A stretch of DNA of 32,541 bases from Acidobacteriota bacterium (GCA_020846885.1 JADLDC010000055.1:1-32541), one strand, 5' to 3'. Shown: positions 16,795 to 25,481, counted from the stretch's first letter. Translations and numbers: made by a program. The notes: generated by a model not told the origin, from the sequence alone.

Positions 16795-18084
16795 TCAACT
16801 TTGCCTAATGCGTTCTAATGCGGCAATGAAAAATCCATCCATTCCGTCGATGTCGGGCCGCGTTCTGGCATAGCCCGCTTCTGTAATGTGCGACGCCGGA
16901 ACACTCGGCTGTACCAGGCGAAAAGAAGATTCGGCCGCAATGAATTCATCAACAACCTGTTCACCCTCTTCAACCTCGAGCGAGCAGGTCGAATAAATGA
17001 GCGATCCGCCCTCTTTGACGAGGTTGGATGCGTTCTTCAATATCCTGAGTTGTTTCTTCGATAATTCCGCCGGGTCGCCGGGTCGAATAAAGTACCGCAG
17101 TTCGGGGTTGTGCCGGATGGTACCGGTGCCGGTACACGGGGCATCGACGAGAACGGAATCAAACGCCTTCCCTCTGAACGGCATCGTCGTTTCAGCGTCA
17201 TACTGAACGACTGCCGCGTCTGTAACTCCCTGAGATCGCAAATTTTCAAGCAGAAAACGGGTCCGGTGCGAATAAATGTCACCCGCAACGGGAAACACAC
17301 TGGCATTCAAGGCCGCGATCTGCGTCACCTTGCTTCCGGGAGAAGCACATACATCCAAAAAACTTCCGCCAAACGGTATATCGACCGCGGCCGCCACAAG
17401 CTGTGAGCCTTCATCCTGAAAGTAAATAAGGCCGTCAGCAGATGCGGCGGACAATTTGGGAGTCATTTTATCCACAAGGAAGCATCCCGGAACGCTGCTC
17501 GAAGGCCTGGTCCCGGCAAACGAAAGATCAGCGGGCGCACGCGCGGTCAACCTAAACGACAAAGCCGATTCCGTATTGTTAGCTTCGGCAAGCCTGGCCG
17601 TCTCGTCGGCCCCGAATTGATTGGCCCATTTTTCGATCAGCCATCGCGGATGCGAGGACTCAATAGAAATGCGCTCGATCTCGTCCGCAAGGTTTGAGTA
17701 CTCCGGCTTTTGCTTTGCACGACGCAATATGGCATTCACCATTGTGCGGGCTGACGACTTTTTTGCCCGATGCACAAGTTCTACACTCTCGTTCACGGCC
17801 GAGTGTGCCGGAACCTTATCTAAGAACCACAACTGGAACAGGCCAAGCCGCAGGCTGACGTGGACGGCCAGATCGAGGTTCTTTGATCTCGCCGCGCCGT
17901 TGATGTAATGGTCCAAAAATAGCTGCCGCCGCAGTACGCCCAGAGTGAGCCTATGGCAAAGCGCCCGGTCACGCGGAGTAAGCTGCTTTTCGTACTCAGG
18001 GAGTAGAATGGATGAGAACGCCCGGTCTCTTTCGATCTTCAGTAGGATGTCGAATGCCGCCGATCGGGCCGGAGAGATCTTCAT
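16795..18084 (-). CDS. rsmB: 16S rRNA m5C967 methyltransferase RsmB
   Basis: A 429-residue SAM-dependent RNA methyltransferase. Residues 1-140 form the NusB-like RNA-binding domain (ARSAAFDILLKIERDRAFSS, LTLGVLRRQLFLD, HSAVNESVELV, MVNAILRR). The C-terminal Rossmann domain contains the SAM-binding CASPGSKVTQIA (the family usually has A-P-G-G-K), DSVLVDAPCTGTGTI with the first catalytic cysteine, and YSTCSLEVEEGE with the second. Length and both domains match RsmB/Sun. The start overlaps the trhO stop by 4 bp, so translation is probably coupled. The neighbours fmt, trhO and def all serve translation. Confidence 0.96.
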   Translation of the reverse strand: MKISPARSAAFDILLKIERDRAFSSILLPEYEKQLTPRDRALCHRLTLGVLRRQLFLDHYINGAARSKNLDLAVHVSLRLGLFQLWFLDKVPAHSAVNESVELVHRAKKSSARTMVNAILRRAKQKPEYSNLADEIERISIESSHPRWLIEKWANQFGADETARLAEANNTESALSFRLTARAPADLSFAGTRPSSSVPGCFLVDKMTPKLSAASADGLIYFQDEGSQLVAAAVDIPFGGSFLDVCASPGSKVTQIAALNASVFPVAGDIYSHRTRFLLENLRSQGVTDAAVVQYDAETTMPFRGKAFDSVLVDAPCTGTGTIRHNPELRYFIRPGDPAELSKKQLRILKNASNLVKEGGSLIYSTCSLEVEEGEQVVDEFIAAESSFRLVQPSVPASHITEAGYARTRPDIDGMDGFFIAALERIRQS

Positions 18085-18869
18085 TTCTGATCCTCAACGT
18101 GCCGCTGTGATAGATCGACACCGCTTCCCGGTTCAAGCTTGTCGTTGAGGGTCACCCGTTCGTCGAAGACAAAACATTCTCCCCGCCACATCTGTTCATC
18201 AACGGGAACTTCCTCAAGATACTTTAAGATCCCGCCGCGCAGCTGAAAAACATCGGCGAAACCGCGGGCTTTCATAAACGGCGCAAATTTCTCGCATCGG
18301 ATGCCTCCGGTGCAGAACATCGCGACCTTTTTATGCTTTGCCGGGTCCAAATTCTCTTCCACGAATCGAGGCAGGTCGCTGAACTTCACGGTGTTCGGAT
18401 TTACTGCATTCTCAAACGTACCTGAACGGAATTCGTAATCATTCCGTGTGTCAAGAACGAGAACCTCCGGATCAGAAATTATCTGGTTCCAATCCTTAGG
18501 ATCAATATGCGTGCCGTGTCCGAGCGAAAGATCGACAGCCCGTTTCAGGGTCACGATCTCCGGCTTGATCCGGACCTCGTGTTTGCGAAACGGTGACTTG
18601 TCACTAAACGAGGATTTAGGCATGATCCGCGTATCCAGCAATGTTTCCGCCGCCGCGAGAAACGTTCCGATGCTTTCAGGCGCTCCGCAGAGGCTTGCGT
18701 TAAAACCTTCTTCGGCGATGAGGATCGTGCCGAAAACATGATGCTCCAGCAATGCGGAGGTGAGGTCGATTTTCAACGTCGCCAGCCTATCGGCGGGCCC
18801 AAGCGGCTTGAACTCGTAGAAGCTGATGATCTGGAATCGATTTACCATCTGAGGAATATTGTAAGGCAT
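18081..18869 (-). CDS. trhO: tRNA uridine-5 hydroxylase TrhO (rhodanese-like, YceA/UPF0176)
   Basis: About 262 residues. The N-terminal ferredoxin-like domain (FQIISFYEFKPLGPADRLA, GTILIAEEGFNASLCG) is followed by a rhodanese domain. The latter has VLVLDTRNDYEFRSGTF and the active-site loop MFCTGGIRCEK, holding the catalytic cysteine and the second family-specific cysteine. FQLRGGILKYLEEVP and GECFVFDERV are also family hallmarks. TrhO makes 5-hydroxyuridine at tRNA wobble position 34. Starts at 18869 (ATG) and 18848 (ATG, MVNRFQ) are both plausible; neither has a clear Shine-Dalgarno, and the shorter form fits the family's N-terminus better. Its end overlaps rsmB. Confidence 0.94.
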   Translation of the reverse strand: MPYNIPQMVNRFQIISFYEFKPLGPADRLATLKIDLTSALLEHHVFGTILIAEEGFNASLCGAPESIGTFLAAAETLLDTRIMPKSSFSDKSPFRKHEVRIKPEIVTLKRAVDLSLGHGTHIDPKDWNQIISDPEVLVLDTRNDYEFRSGTFENAVNPNTVKFSDLPRFVEENLDPAKHKKVAMFCTGGIRCEKFAPFMKARGFADVFQLRGGILKYLEEVPVDEQMWRGECFVFDERVTLNDKLEPGSGVDLSQRHVEDQK

Positions 18870-18933
18870 CAAAGGCAGATCACGTATTGATCGGATCTTT
18901 TATAAATTGGTCGCCGGTGCTGTCCCCTCGGCG

Positions 18934-18985
18934 CTTCTTTGCGGCCTTTGCGTCTTTGCGTGAGATCGGTTTCTTCTAACGCAAA
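18934..18985. repeat. TTTGCGT-type repeat cluster with inverted copy
   Basis: Three copies of TTTGCG[G/T] lie at 18938, 18947 and 18955, followed by an inverted ACGCAAA at 18979-18985 that can pair with the last copy across a 17-nt loop. It lies in the 157-bp gap between fmt and trhO. It resembles dispersed CTTTGCGTCTTTGCG-type intergenic repeats known from several bacterial genomes; I cannot test copy number here. Confidence 0.6.
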
Positions 18986-19026
18986 CCGCAGAGACCCCAA
19001 ACAGATGTCAAGATCTCCAATTTTGT

Positions 19027-19962
19027 TCAAGAAGTAAATCGCTGGCCGATCTTAAAATGCCCGCCATTCAGAGCATCGCGAACAGCCATCCGCTTTTTTC
19101 CCTCAAGCTGGATCTCATCTATCAATAGTGTTGTTCCGGAACCAGCTTCAACTAGCAGCCTCCCGTCATCAATAGAAACGATCGTGCCTGGAACCGTGGG
19201 ATCATTGTTATCCGCACCCATGGCCCGTACAGACCAGATGTTCAGCCTTTTGCCTTCGTGGAAAGTAAAGGAACCAGGAAAAGGCTGAAATCCACGGACC
19301 CGGGCGGCGATCTCTGCGGATCTCATTGACCAATCGATAAGGCCGTCTTCACGCTTCATTATCGGTGCGAAGGTCGCCTCATCATGGGCCTGCGGGACAG
19401 GTTTGATGATATCTATTTTCTCCAACGTCTCAACCAGAACATCGGCCCCGATGGCCGCCAGTCGATCCATTAATTCCACGGCCGTCGCATCCGCCCCGAT
19501 CTCAATTTCGCGCGAAAGCAGAATGTCGCCGGTATCGAGGCCGGTGTTCATCCTGATCGTTGTCACGCCAGTTGTCGTTTCGCCGTTTACGATCGCCCAG
19601 TTTACCGGTGCAGCACCGCGATATTTTGGCAAAAGCGAAAAGTGCAGGTTCACAGCGCCGTTTTGGAATGCATCAAGGAATCCTTCAGGCAAAATACGCC
19701 CGTAGGCAACCACAACCGTAATCTCGGCGCTTAAGGATTTGAATTCCGCGAGCACCTCAGGCGTCTTTATCTTTGCGGGTTGAAAGAGCCGAAGATCTCG
19801 TTCCAAAGCCAGTTCCTTCACCGCAGAGAAACTGATCCTATTTCCACGTCCCGACGGGCGATCGGGCTGGGTGTACACACCCAACACCTCGTGCCCTGCC
19901 GTGAGCAGACGCTCAAGCGACCGGGCGGCCGCGGGCGGTGTTCCCATAAAAACGATCTTCAT
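19027..19962 (-). CDS. fmt: Methionyl-tRNA formyltransferase
   Basis: A 311-residue enzyme that formylates initiator Met-tRNA using 10-formyltetrahydrofolate. The formyltransferase domain is intact: MKIVFMGTPPAAARSL at the start, TQPDRPSGRG, the folate-binding/catalytic NLHFSLLPKYRGAAPVNWAI, and MNTGLDTGDILLSR. The C-terminal OB-fold tRNA-binding domain follows (FQPFPGSFTFHEGKRLNIW to the end). Length is normal. Its start overlaps the alkaline phosphatase stop by 4 bp. def, its usual partner, is about 4.4 kb upstream on the same strand instead of adjacent. Confidence 0.97.
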   Translation of the reverse strand: MKIVFMGTPPAAARSLERLLTAGHEVLGVYTQPDRPSGRGNRISFSAVKELALERDLRLFQPAKIKTPEVLAEFKSLSAEITVVVAYGRILPEGFLDAFQNGAVNLHFSLLPKYRGAAPVNWAIVNGETTTGVTTIRMNTGLDTGDILLSREIEIGADATAVELMDRLAAIGADVLVETLEKIDIIKPVPQAHDEATFAPIMKREDGLIDWSMRSAEIAARVRGFQPFPGSFTFHEGKRLNIWSVRAMGADNNDPTVPGTIVSIDDGRLLVEAGSGTTLLIDEIQLEGKKRMAVRDALNGGHFKIGQRFTS

Positions 19963-21506
19963 TTTTTTCGGGCAAGGCCGAGAGCATCCGCCATGATATA
20001 GAACGTCCAGTTCTCTTCCATCGAGCCTCTGATCAGGTCTGCATTTACTCCGACCGCAAAAATTGCCACGTCTTCGCCGCCGTGAGTTTCGCTCTTGAAC
20101 GGAATGTTCGATTCCTGCAGATAATCAGGGGCAGTGACTTGTTCCTGGGTCAGTTCAGGCCTTTCGCCGGTACGGGCACCTGGGCCATTGGAATATCCAA
20201 GCGTCGTCATTGGCTTCTTATTCTTGTCCAATTTCGGCTTCTCTTCATACTCGCCGTGGTCGCCGATCTCACGTATTAGGCCGAGGATGTTGTTGCCGCG
20301 AGCCGGGTATCCCTGGATGAAGAATGTGTGGCTATGATCCGCTGTCACAATGATCAACGTGTTGTCGAGATCGACTTTGCTAACGGCCGTCCGCACCGCG
20401 TTTGAAAGCGCAATGGTATCGGTCAACGCGTGAAATGCATTGCCGTCGTGATGAGAATGATCGATCCGTCCGCCCTCGACCATCAGCACAAAGCCTTTCT
20501 TGTTCTTCGATAAGATGTCTATCGCCTTGCCCGTCATCTCGGAAAGCGAAGGCTCGCCCGCACCGTCCTTGGCGCGATCATAATCGAACCGCATGTGACT
20601 CGGTTCAAACAGGCCAAGAAGATGATCGGTTTTCTTTGGATCGATGGCAGCAAACTGCTTTTCGTTCCATGCGTAAGCCGAATTTTTATATTTCGATAAC
20701 CATTCCTGCGTCAGGTCGCGGCCGTCAAGCCGCTTGCCTTTTTCGGCGGGATATTCCGGATCGACCGTTTCCTTTGGAATAAAATTCGTTCGTCCGCCGC
20801 CGAGGGCGACCTCAAGGCCGTTTCCATATTTGAATTCGAGAAGCTGACGGGCGATGTCTGGAAATTTCGCCTCCCATGCTTCCTTATTTTTCTTAAAGAT
20901 ATCCTCGTCCGATTCCCAATCGCGAAATGCCGTGTGCGCATAACATGCACCGGGCGTTGCATGTGTCAGGCGTGCGGTCGAAACAACACCGGTTGACTTG
21001 CCTGCTTCCTCCGCGTATTCGATCAAGGTCTTCGTCTCGTTGCCGGCGACCGTTTTGTAGTTTGAGAGCTGGACGTTCTGGTTGACTGATATCGTCCCTT
21101 CGTTCGACTTTACGCCGGTGATTATAGAACTCATCGTCGGTGCCGAATCCGGGGTTTGCTGGTTTGCCTGGTACGTTTTTGACAAGGCAGAGAACGGGAA
21201 TTCTTCAAAACTGAGACGGTTCTCTTCACCGCTCTCGCCGCGGAGCTGGCCTTCAAGTATTCGTGCGGCAGTAAGCGTAGATACACCCATTCCATCGCCG
21301 ATGAACAAAATGACGTTCTTTGCCCGCCCGCGCCGGACTTTGGTTGCACGAGCCCGCGCAACTGCGTTCCAGCCATCGCGCCGCCACGTCTCAGGAGATT
21401 CTTCCCGCTTTACCGGAAAGCGGACGACAGAGGATTGGCCTATGATGTTGCCTGATAAGCAGATCAAACTTATCAGCTGAAGCAATACGATAATTCTTGT
21501 TTTCAT
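19959..21506 (-). CDS. Alkaline phosphatase (PhoA superfamily), exported
   Basis: About 515 residues from the ATG at 21506, which begins a clear signal peptide (MKTRIIVLLQLISLICLSGN). The upstream extension to 21593 is not supported and would read through a palindrome. Catalytic features are present: the metal-binding ILFIGDGMG (Asp71), the nucleophile in PDSAPTMSS (Ser121), VEGGRIDHSHHDGN, TADHSHTF and SETHGGEDV for the two zinc sites and Mg site. The enzyme hydrolyses phosphate monoesters in the periplasm or outside the cell. The overlap with fmt is a curious pairing of an exported scavenging enzyme with a translation factor. A perfect 10-bp palindrome lies 28 bp upstream of the start. Confidence 0.95.
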   Translation of the reverse strand: MKTRIIVLLQLISLICLSGNIIGQSSVVRFPVKREESPETWRRDGWNAVARARATKVRRGRAKNVILFIGDGMGVSTLTAARILEGQLRGESGEENRLSFEEFPFSALSKTYQANQQTPDSAPTMSSIITGVKSNEGTISVNQNVQLSNYKTVAGNETKTLIEYAEEAGKSTGVVSTARLTHATPGACYAHTAFRDWESDEDIFKKNKEAWEAKFPDIARQLLEFKYGNGLEVALGGGRTNFIPKETVDPEYPAEKGKRLDGRDLTQEWLSKYKNSAYAWNEKQFAAIDPKKTDHLLGLFEPSHMRFDYDRAKDGAGEPSLSEMTGKAIDILSKNKKGFVLMVEGGRIDHSHHDGNAFHALTDTIALSNAVRTAVSKVDLDNTLIIVTADHSHTFFIQGYPARGNNILGLIREIGDHGEYEEKPKLDKNKKPMTTLGYSNGPGARTGERPELTQEQVTAPDYLQESNIPFKSETHGGEDVAIFAVGVNADLIRGSMEENWTFYIMADALGLARKK

Positions 21507-21533
21507 TTTCTTTTTGTTAGGGAGAGACAGCGA

Positions 21534-21560
21534 GCATTGACGCACGCGAGGCGTCAATGC
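21534..21560. promoter_or_regulatory. Perfect 10-bp palindrome upstream of alkaline phosphatase
   Basis: GCATTGACGC (21534-21543) and GCGTCAATGC (21551-21560) are perfect inverted copies separated by a 7-nt loop. No T-run follows on either strand, so it is not a standard terminator. It could be a regulator binding site, a 5'-UTR hairpin or a REP-like element. Confidence 0.7.
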
Positions 21561-21631
21561 GGAAGCCCGGATATTAATAAGGACGTGATGCATGCGTAAG
21601 CAACATCTTCTCTCGGCCTTCCGCAGCGGTG

Positions 21632-22552
21632 TTAATACGCGCAGTGATAGTTAGCACCTTCGTAGATCCTGGCCCACTTATCTCCCGCACGACGGTAAAC
21701 GTTAAACCCGGCGCCTTCGAATGACTGAATGTAGGTAAAAACCTCGGCAACGCCATCGTGATCTATATCCAGAACATCAAGCAGCCGCTCATGATACACA
21801 CCATCATCCACCGAGCTGATCTCGCCGCCCATTACATCCTTCTCTTCTATCACGCGATAATCGGTTGCACCGAAGGAATATTTTTCGTCCGGCCCCTTGT
21901 CGGCGATAAAAAAAAGTAAAGCACGGCTTTTCGGAGAGGGTTCCGCCCAGAAAGTGCCGACCAATTCTATTTTTCCATCACCATTTACATCGAGCGACGT
22001 CAGGTTGAGATAGTTCATCTTCCTTGCCGCGGCCGGGCTTACCCCTTGCTTTTCGAACTCCTGCCGAACAAGCGCTTCGATCTCGCTGCGTTCAACCGCG
22101 GTTGGCATACGTCGAACGCCGCTGGCCTTTGTACCGAGTACAATATTCGAAGCAAGCGCCATTACATTTCCCTTCAATTTTGCTCGGGTTGATGAGGGGG
22201 TCACAGAAGCAGTACTTGCGCTGCATTCGGCCTTCGGGTCGGCACTCTTGACCGTAACCTTTCCCGATGCCGCGCCGCCGAATATCAGCGGATACGTTGA
22301 ACCAGCCTTATAGTAAGATCGATGAAACGCAGCGATCTTTGCGGGCTCGCTTGCATTGTCGATCGCCTGCGTGATCTTCCCTTTTTCCACGTAGCCGATG
22401 GGTTCAATGACAGACCCGTCGTTGAGCACGGCAAACACTATCGGCCTCTGCTTTGATAAGGCGGCCTTCGGCTTTGCCTTCTGGCCAAAGGATGCCGTCG
22501 CAAGCGCGACACAAAACAGCAGCGAGATGCCGCTAAGCAATGAACGATTCAT
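21632..22552 (-). CDS. Secreted protein with Asp-rich calcium-binding-like repeats, unknown function
   Basis: About 306 residues from the ATG at 22552, which starts a signal peptide (SLLSGISLLFCVALATASFGQ); the longer reading to 22693 overlaps the upstream dehydrogenase and is rejected. The central part is a helical region (VERSEIEALVRQEFEKQGV). Two segments look like FG-GAP/VCBS or EF-hand-type calcium loops: LTSLDVNGDGKIELVG and LDVLDIDHDGVAEVFTY. Such proteins are usually periplasmic or surface-exposed. It starts 11 bp after the P5C dehydrogenase stop. I do not recognise a named family. Confidence 0.8.
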   Translation of the reverse strand: MNRSLLSGISLLFCVALATASFGQKAKPKAALSKQRPIVFAVLNDGSVIEPIGYVEKGKITQAIDNASEPAKIAAFHRSYYKAGSTYPLIFGGAASGKVTVKSADPKAECSASTASVTPSSTRAKLKGNVMALASNIVLGTKASGVRRMPTAVERSEIEALVRQEFEKQGVSPAAARKMNYLNLTSLDVNGDGKIELVGTFWAEPSPKSRALLFFIADKGPDEKYSFGATDYRVIEEKDVMGGEISSVDDGVYHERLLDVLDIDHDGVAEVFTYIQSFEGAGFNVYRRAGDKWARIYEGANYHCAY

Positions 22553-22563
22553 ATTAGATCTGA

Positions 22564-24132
22564 TCAAACCCGCTGCGAAACTAGCTTGGCCTGCATGAAC
22601 TGAAGCAGATACTCGCGTCCGCCGGCCTTTGAATCTGTGCCGCTCATATTGAATCCGCCAAACGGGTGAGCACCGACCAGAGCTCCTGTACATTTGCGGT
22701 TCAGATATAGATTGCCAACATGAAACTCATGCCGTGCCCGTTCAAGCCGGGCCTGGTCGGTTGAATAGACCGCGCCCGTCAGGCCAAATTCGGTATCGTT
22801 CGCGATCTCTAACGCGTGGTCGAAATTGCGGGCCTTGATCACGGCCAGTACCGGTGCAAATATCTCTTCCTGTTCGATCGTCGCTCCTGGCTGAACATTC
22901 GCGATCACGGTCGGCTGAATAAAATAGCCGTTCGTATCATCGCCAGTTCCGCCGATCAGGATCTCGCCACCTTCCTCCGCACCCTTCTTAATATAGTTAA
23001 GCGTGGTGTCAAAAGAACGCTTGTTGATAACCGCGGAAACGTTCGTATCTCCCTCTGTAGGCTGGCCGATCCGCAGAGACTCAGTAAGGCTGACTACTTT
23101 TTCAACAAGCTCGTCATGAACTTTCTCATCAACGATCAGACGTGAACAGGCAGAGCACTTTTGCCCCTGAAACCCGAATGCGGCAGAGACAATTCCGGCC
23201 GCCGCCGAGTCAAGGTCTGCATCATCGGTGACAATGATCGCGTCTTTTCCGCCCATTTCCGCAACTACTCGCTTGATCCATTTTTGACCGTCACGCGTCT
23301 TTGCCGCCTCTTCATTTATGTGCAGCCCGACTCCCTTAGAACCGGTAAACGAAATGAACCGCGTTTTCGGATGGGTGACCATCGCTTCGCCCGTAGCCGC
23401 GCTGCCGGTCAGAAAGTTCAAAACACCGGGAGGAAGCCCGACCTCTTCGGTCAGCTCGACGAATTTCGCGGCAATAGTAGGCGAATCTGATGATGGCTTC
23501 AATACGACCGTATTTCCAGCAACTATGGCGGCGACCGACATTCCGGCCATGATCGCCAGCGGAAAATTCCACGGCGGAATGATGGCCCCAACGCCAAGCG
23601 GCACGTATTCGAGTCGATTGTCCTCGCCGGCGACCTTTGTGAGCGGTTGATGCTCAGACCACCGAAGCATTTCACGGCCATAGAATTCAAGAAAATCTAT
23701 CGCCTCGGCTGTATCACCATCTGCCTCGGCCCAGGTCTTTGAAACTTCATACACCATCACGGCCGAGAACTCGTGTTTTCGCTGCCGCATCAGGTCGGCC
23801 ATCTTGAACAAGTATTCCGCACGGTTTGCCGGCGAGACCTTTTTCCACGATTCGAACGCGTGGGCCGCCGCCTCAATAGCCCTATTCACAAGCGTCGTGT
23901 CCGAATCGACCTCGGAAAAAATACCCACCACCTCGGACTTATTCGACGGGTTATAGCTTTGAAATTTACTGTCGAGCTGAAGCTTTTCGCCTCCGATGCG
24001 GATCGGATATTCGCGGCCAAGTTCGCCCTTTACTTTCACCAGTGCCGCTTCCATTGCGGCGGCATTCTCCGGCACCGAAAAGTCGGTGAACGGTTCATTC
24101 TTAAATTCGTCCATTACACGTTGCGTTTGCAT
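22564..24132 (-). CDS. rocA: L-glutamate gamma-semialdehyde (1-pyrroline-5-carboxylate) dehydrogenase
   Basis: A 522-residue aldehyde dehydrogenase oxidising glutamate semialdehyde to glutamate in proline/arginine breakdown. ALDH landmarks are present: PWNFPLAIMAGM, NTVVLKPSSDSP, the NAD-binding FTGSKGVGLHI, the general-base VVAEMGGKDAIIV and the nucleophile cysteine in FGFQGQKCSACSR. The end (LNRKCTGALVGAHPFGGFNMSG) is characteristic of the RocA/PutA-type P5C dehydrogenases. Start 24132 has a good GAGGAAAG site. No proline dehydrogenase or arginase is visible in the window, so the source of its substrate must be encoded elsewhere. Confidence 0.94.
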   Translation of the reverse strand: MQTQRVMDEFKNEPFTDFSVPENAAAMEAALVKVKGELGREYPIRIGGEKLQLDSKFQSYNPSNKSEVVGIFSEVDSDTTLVNRAIEAAAHAFESWKKVSPANRAEYLFKMADLMRQRKHEFSAVMVYEVSKTWAEADGDTAEAIDFLEFYGREMLRWSEHQPLTKVAGEDNRLEYVPLGVGAIIPPWNFPLAIMAGMSVAAIVAGNTVVLKPSSDSPTIAAKFVELTEEVGLPPGVLNFLTGSAATGEAMVTHPKTRFISFTGSKGVGLHINEEAAKTRDGQKWIKRVVAEMGGKDAIIVTDDADLDSAAAGIVSAAFGFQGQKCSACSRLIVDEKVHDELVEKVVSLTESLRIGQPTEGDTNVSAVINKRSFDTTLNYIKKGAEEGGEILIGGTGDDTNGYFIQPTVIANVQPGATIEQEEIFAPVLAVIKARNFDHALEIANDTEFGLTGAVYSTDQARLERARHEFHVGNLYLNRKCTGALVGAHPFGGFNMSGTDSKAGGREYLLQFMQAKLVSQRV

Positions 24133-24141
24133 AACTTTCCT

Positions 24142-24366
24142 CTATCTATATTGCTGCTGTTTGATCTCGTTCAGTTCCCACTCATCAAGAAGTTCGGGCA
24201 TGACAGGTTCTGATTCCTGCTGCCACCCCAGGACAAAGCGCGGTTCCTGTGTATCGCTCAGGTGTTTGACGTAGCTTAGAATGAGCTTCCATCCCGCAAG
24301 CAGGTACAGGTTGAGTTCGCGGATCGAACGGACCTCGGTCGTCAGTCTGGTATCTTCCATACTCAT
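24142..24366 (-). CDS. Small coupled protein of unknown function between def and rocA
   Basis: About 74 residues. It is soluble and acidic, with a helix (TEVRSIRELNLYLLAGWKLILSYVKHL) followed by EPRFVLGWQ and an acidic C-terminus. The pattern 'x-LNxYLxxGWKL ... FVLGW' resembles small uncharacterised bacterial proteins in which an N-terminal helix precedes a final beta strand. The ATG at 24366 overlaps the def stop by 4 bp; ATGs at 24372 and 24360 are also in frame, and GGAATGAG is well placed for 24360. It ends 9 bp before rocA. Tight spacing on both sides argues it is a real gene. Confidence 0.72.
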   Translation of the reverse strand: MSMEDTRLTTEVRSIRELNLYLLAGWKLILSYVKHLSDTQEPRFVLGWQQESEPVMPELLDEWELNEIKQQQYR

Positions 24367-24884
24367 TCCCATTTACCGGTCTTTTTCAAATGCCTGATCT
24401 TTCGTTTTGCCATCTCCCGTTTGAGGACCGTCATCCGGTCGAGGAAAACTATTCCATCGCAGTGATCTGTTTCATGAAGAACACATCGGGCTGCCAAACC
24501 GTCGAGGTCCATTTCAAATTCGTTTCCTGCCACATCCTGCGCCCGCACGATAACGCGCATATCCCGCTTCACCTGTTGATAGAGCCCAGGGAACGAAAGA
24601 CAGCCCTCATCGCCTACTTGCTCACCCTCGACATGAAGTATCTCGGGATTGGCAAAGACCAGTTTGTTCGGTTCGCCGTTCTCGAGCGGTACGTCCATAA
24701 CAAAAAAGCGCTGCGACGACCCTACCTGCGGGGCCGCAAGCCCGACGCCGCCCGCGGCGTACATCGTCTCAAACATGTCCTCGACAGTATGCCGAAAACC
24801 GTTAGCAAATGATCCATCACCAACAGGTTTTCCGACGGCGAGAAGTACCGGTTCAGGATAATGAACGATCTTCAAAAGAGGCAT
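24363..24884 (-). CDS. def: Peptide deformylase
   Basis: A 173-residue metalloenzyme removing the N-formyl group from new proteins. All three motifs are present: GVGLAAPQVG (46-55), EGCLSFPG (93-100, metal ligand Cys95) and HETDH (137-141, ligands His137 and His141). The third motif departs slightly from the usual QHExDHLxG: the residue before the first His is Leu and the one after the second His is Cys. Length is typical. It is the first gene of the long minus-strand run; the promoter should be in the 132-bp gap upstream. Confidence 0.96.
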   Translation of the reverse strand: MPLLKIVHYPEPVLLAVGKPVGDGSFANGFRHTVEDMFETMYAAGGVGLAAPQVGSSQRFFVMDVPLENGEPNKLVFANPEILHVEGEQVGDEGCLSFPGLYQQVKRDMRVIVRAQDVAGNEFEMDLDGLAARCVLHETDHCDGIVFLDRMTVLKREMAKRKIRHLKKTGKWE

Positions 24885-25016
24885 AAGGGATAGTTTATCC
24901 CAAAACCGCCGCTCGTGTAACCTGCCCCTCGCTTGCTACGCAACAAATTTCCAGCATCAACATCTATTTTGGCCGAACAAGTTAACGATGGCCACCGCCG
25001 CAAGCCCTCTAAGGCA

Positions 25017-25481
25017 CTATTCGACCGCGATCTTCGCCCTTTCGGCCTTGGCCCAGTCGCAGAGCATTCGCGATTGATCTGGTGTAAGGGCAGCATCTCC
25101 ATGGACCCACAGATAGGAACTAAGCGGCATGGCTCCACTCTCAATATGCTCACATATTTCCTCGAGCTTGTGCGCCTTCTTCTTGGCGGAATAGGTATTC
25201 CACTCACTAAAATTCAGTTCGCCGCGGCCTTCAGTGATGTGGTCCGAAAGCCACCAGGAAACCGGTGCGATCTGTGTATACCAGGGGTGGGCCGTTTTGT
25301 TTGAATGACAATCGTTGCAGGACCGGGCGAGCACCATTTGAACATCCGCGGGAACATTCATGGATTCCTCGATCGCCTGGCCCGGCACGATAGGCGGATT
25401 CGAAAACGTCGGGCGGAAGAACTGGATGACCACAACGGCGCCGGCCAGGACCAGGAATGCGATCTTAAGAGCTTTTCTCAT
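25017..25481 (-). CDS. Membrane-anchored haem-binding-domain protein
   Basis: A 154-residue protein with an N-terminal hydrophobic anchor/signal (ALKIAFLVLAGAVVVIQFF), then a haem-binding domain with the c-type attachment motif CNDCHSN (about residues 55-61). HPWYTQIAPVSWWLSDHI, GRGELNFSEW and GAMPLSSYLWVHGDAALT follow, the pattern of the Haem_bd family (PF14376 by recollection). Such proteins are periplasmic and small, often beside cytochromes or desaturases. It is divergent from the sterol-desaturase gene. Electron-transfer function is inference. Confidence 0.88.
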   Translation of the reverse strand: MRKALKIAFLVLAGAVVVIQFFRPTFSNPPIVPGQAIEESMNVPADVQMVLARSCNDCHSNKTAHPWYTQIAPVSWWLSDHITEGRGELNFSEWNTYSAKKKAHKLEEICEHIESGAMPLSSYLWVHGDAALTPDQSRMLCDWAKAERAKIAVE

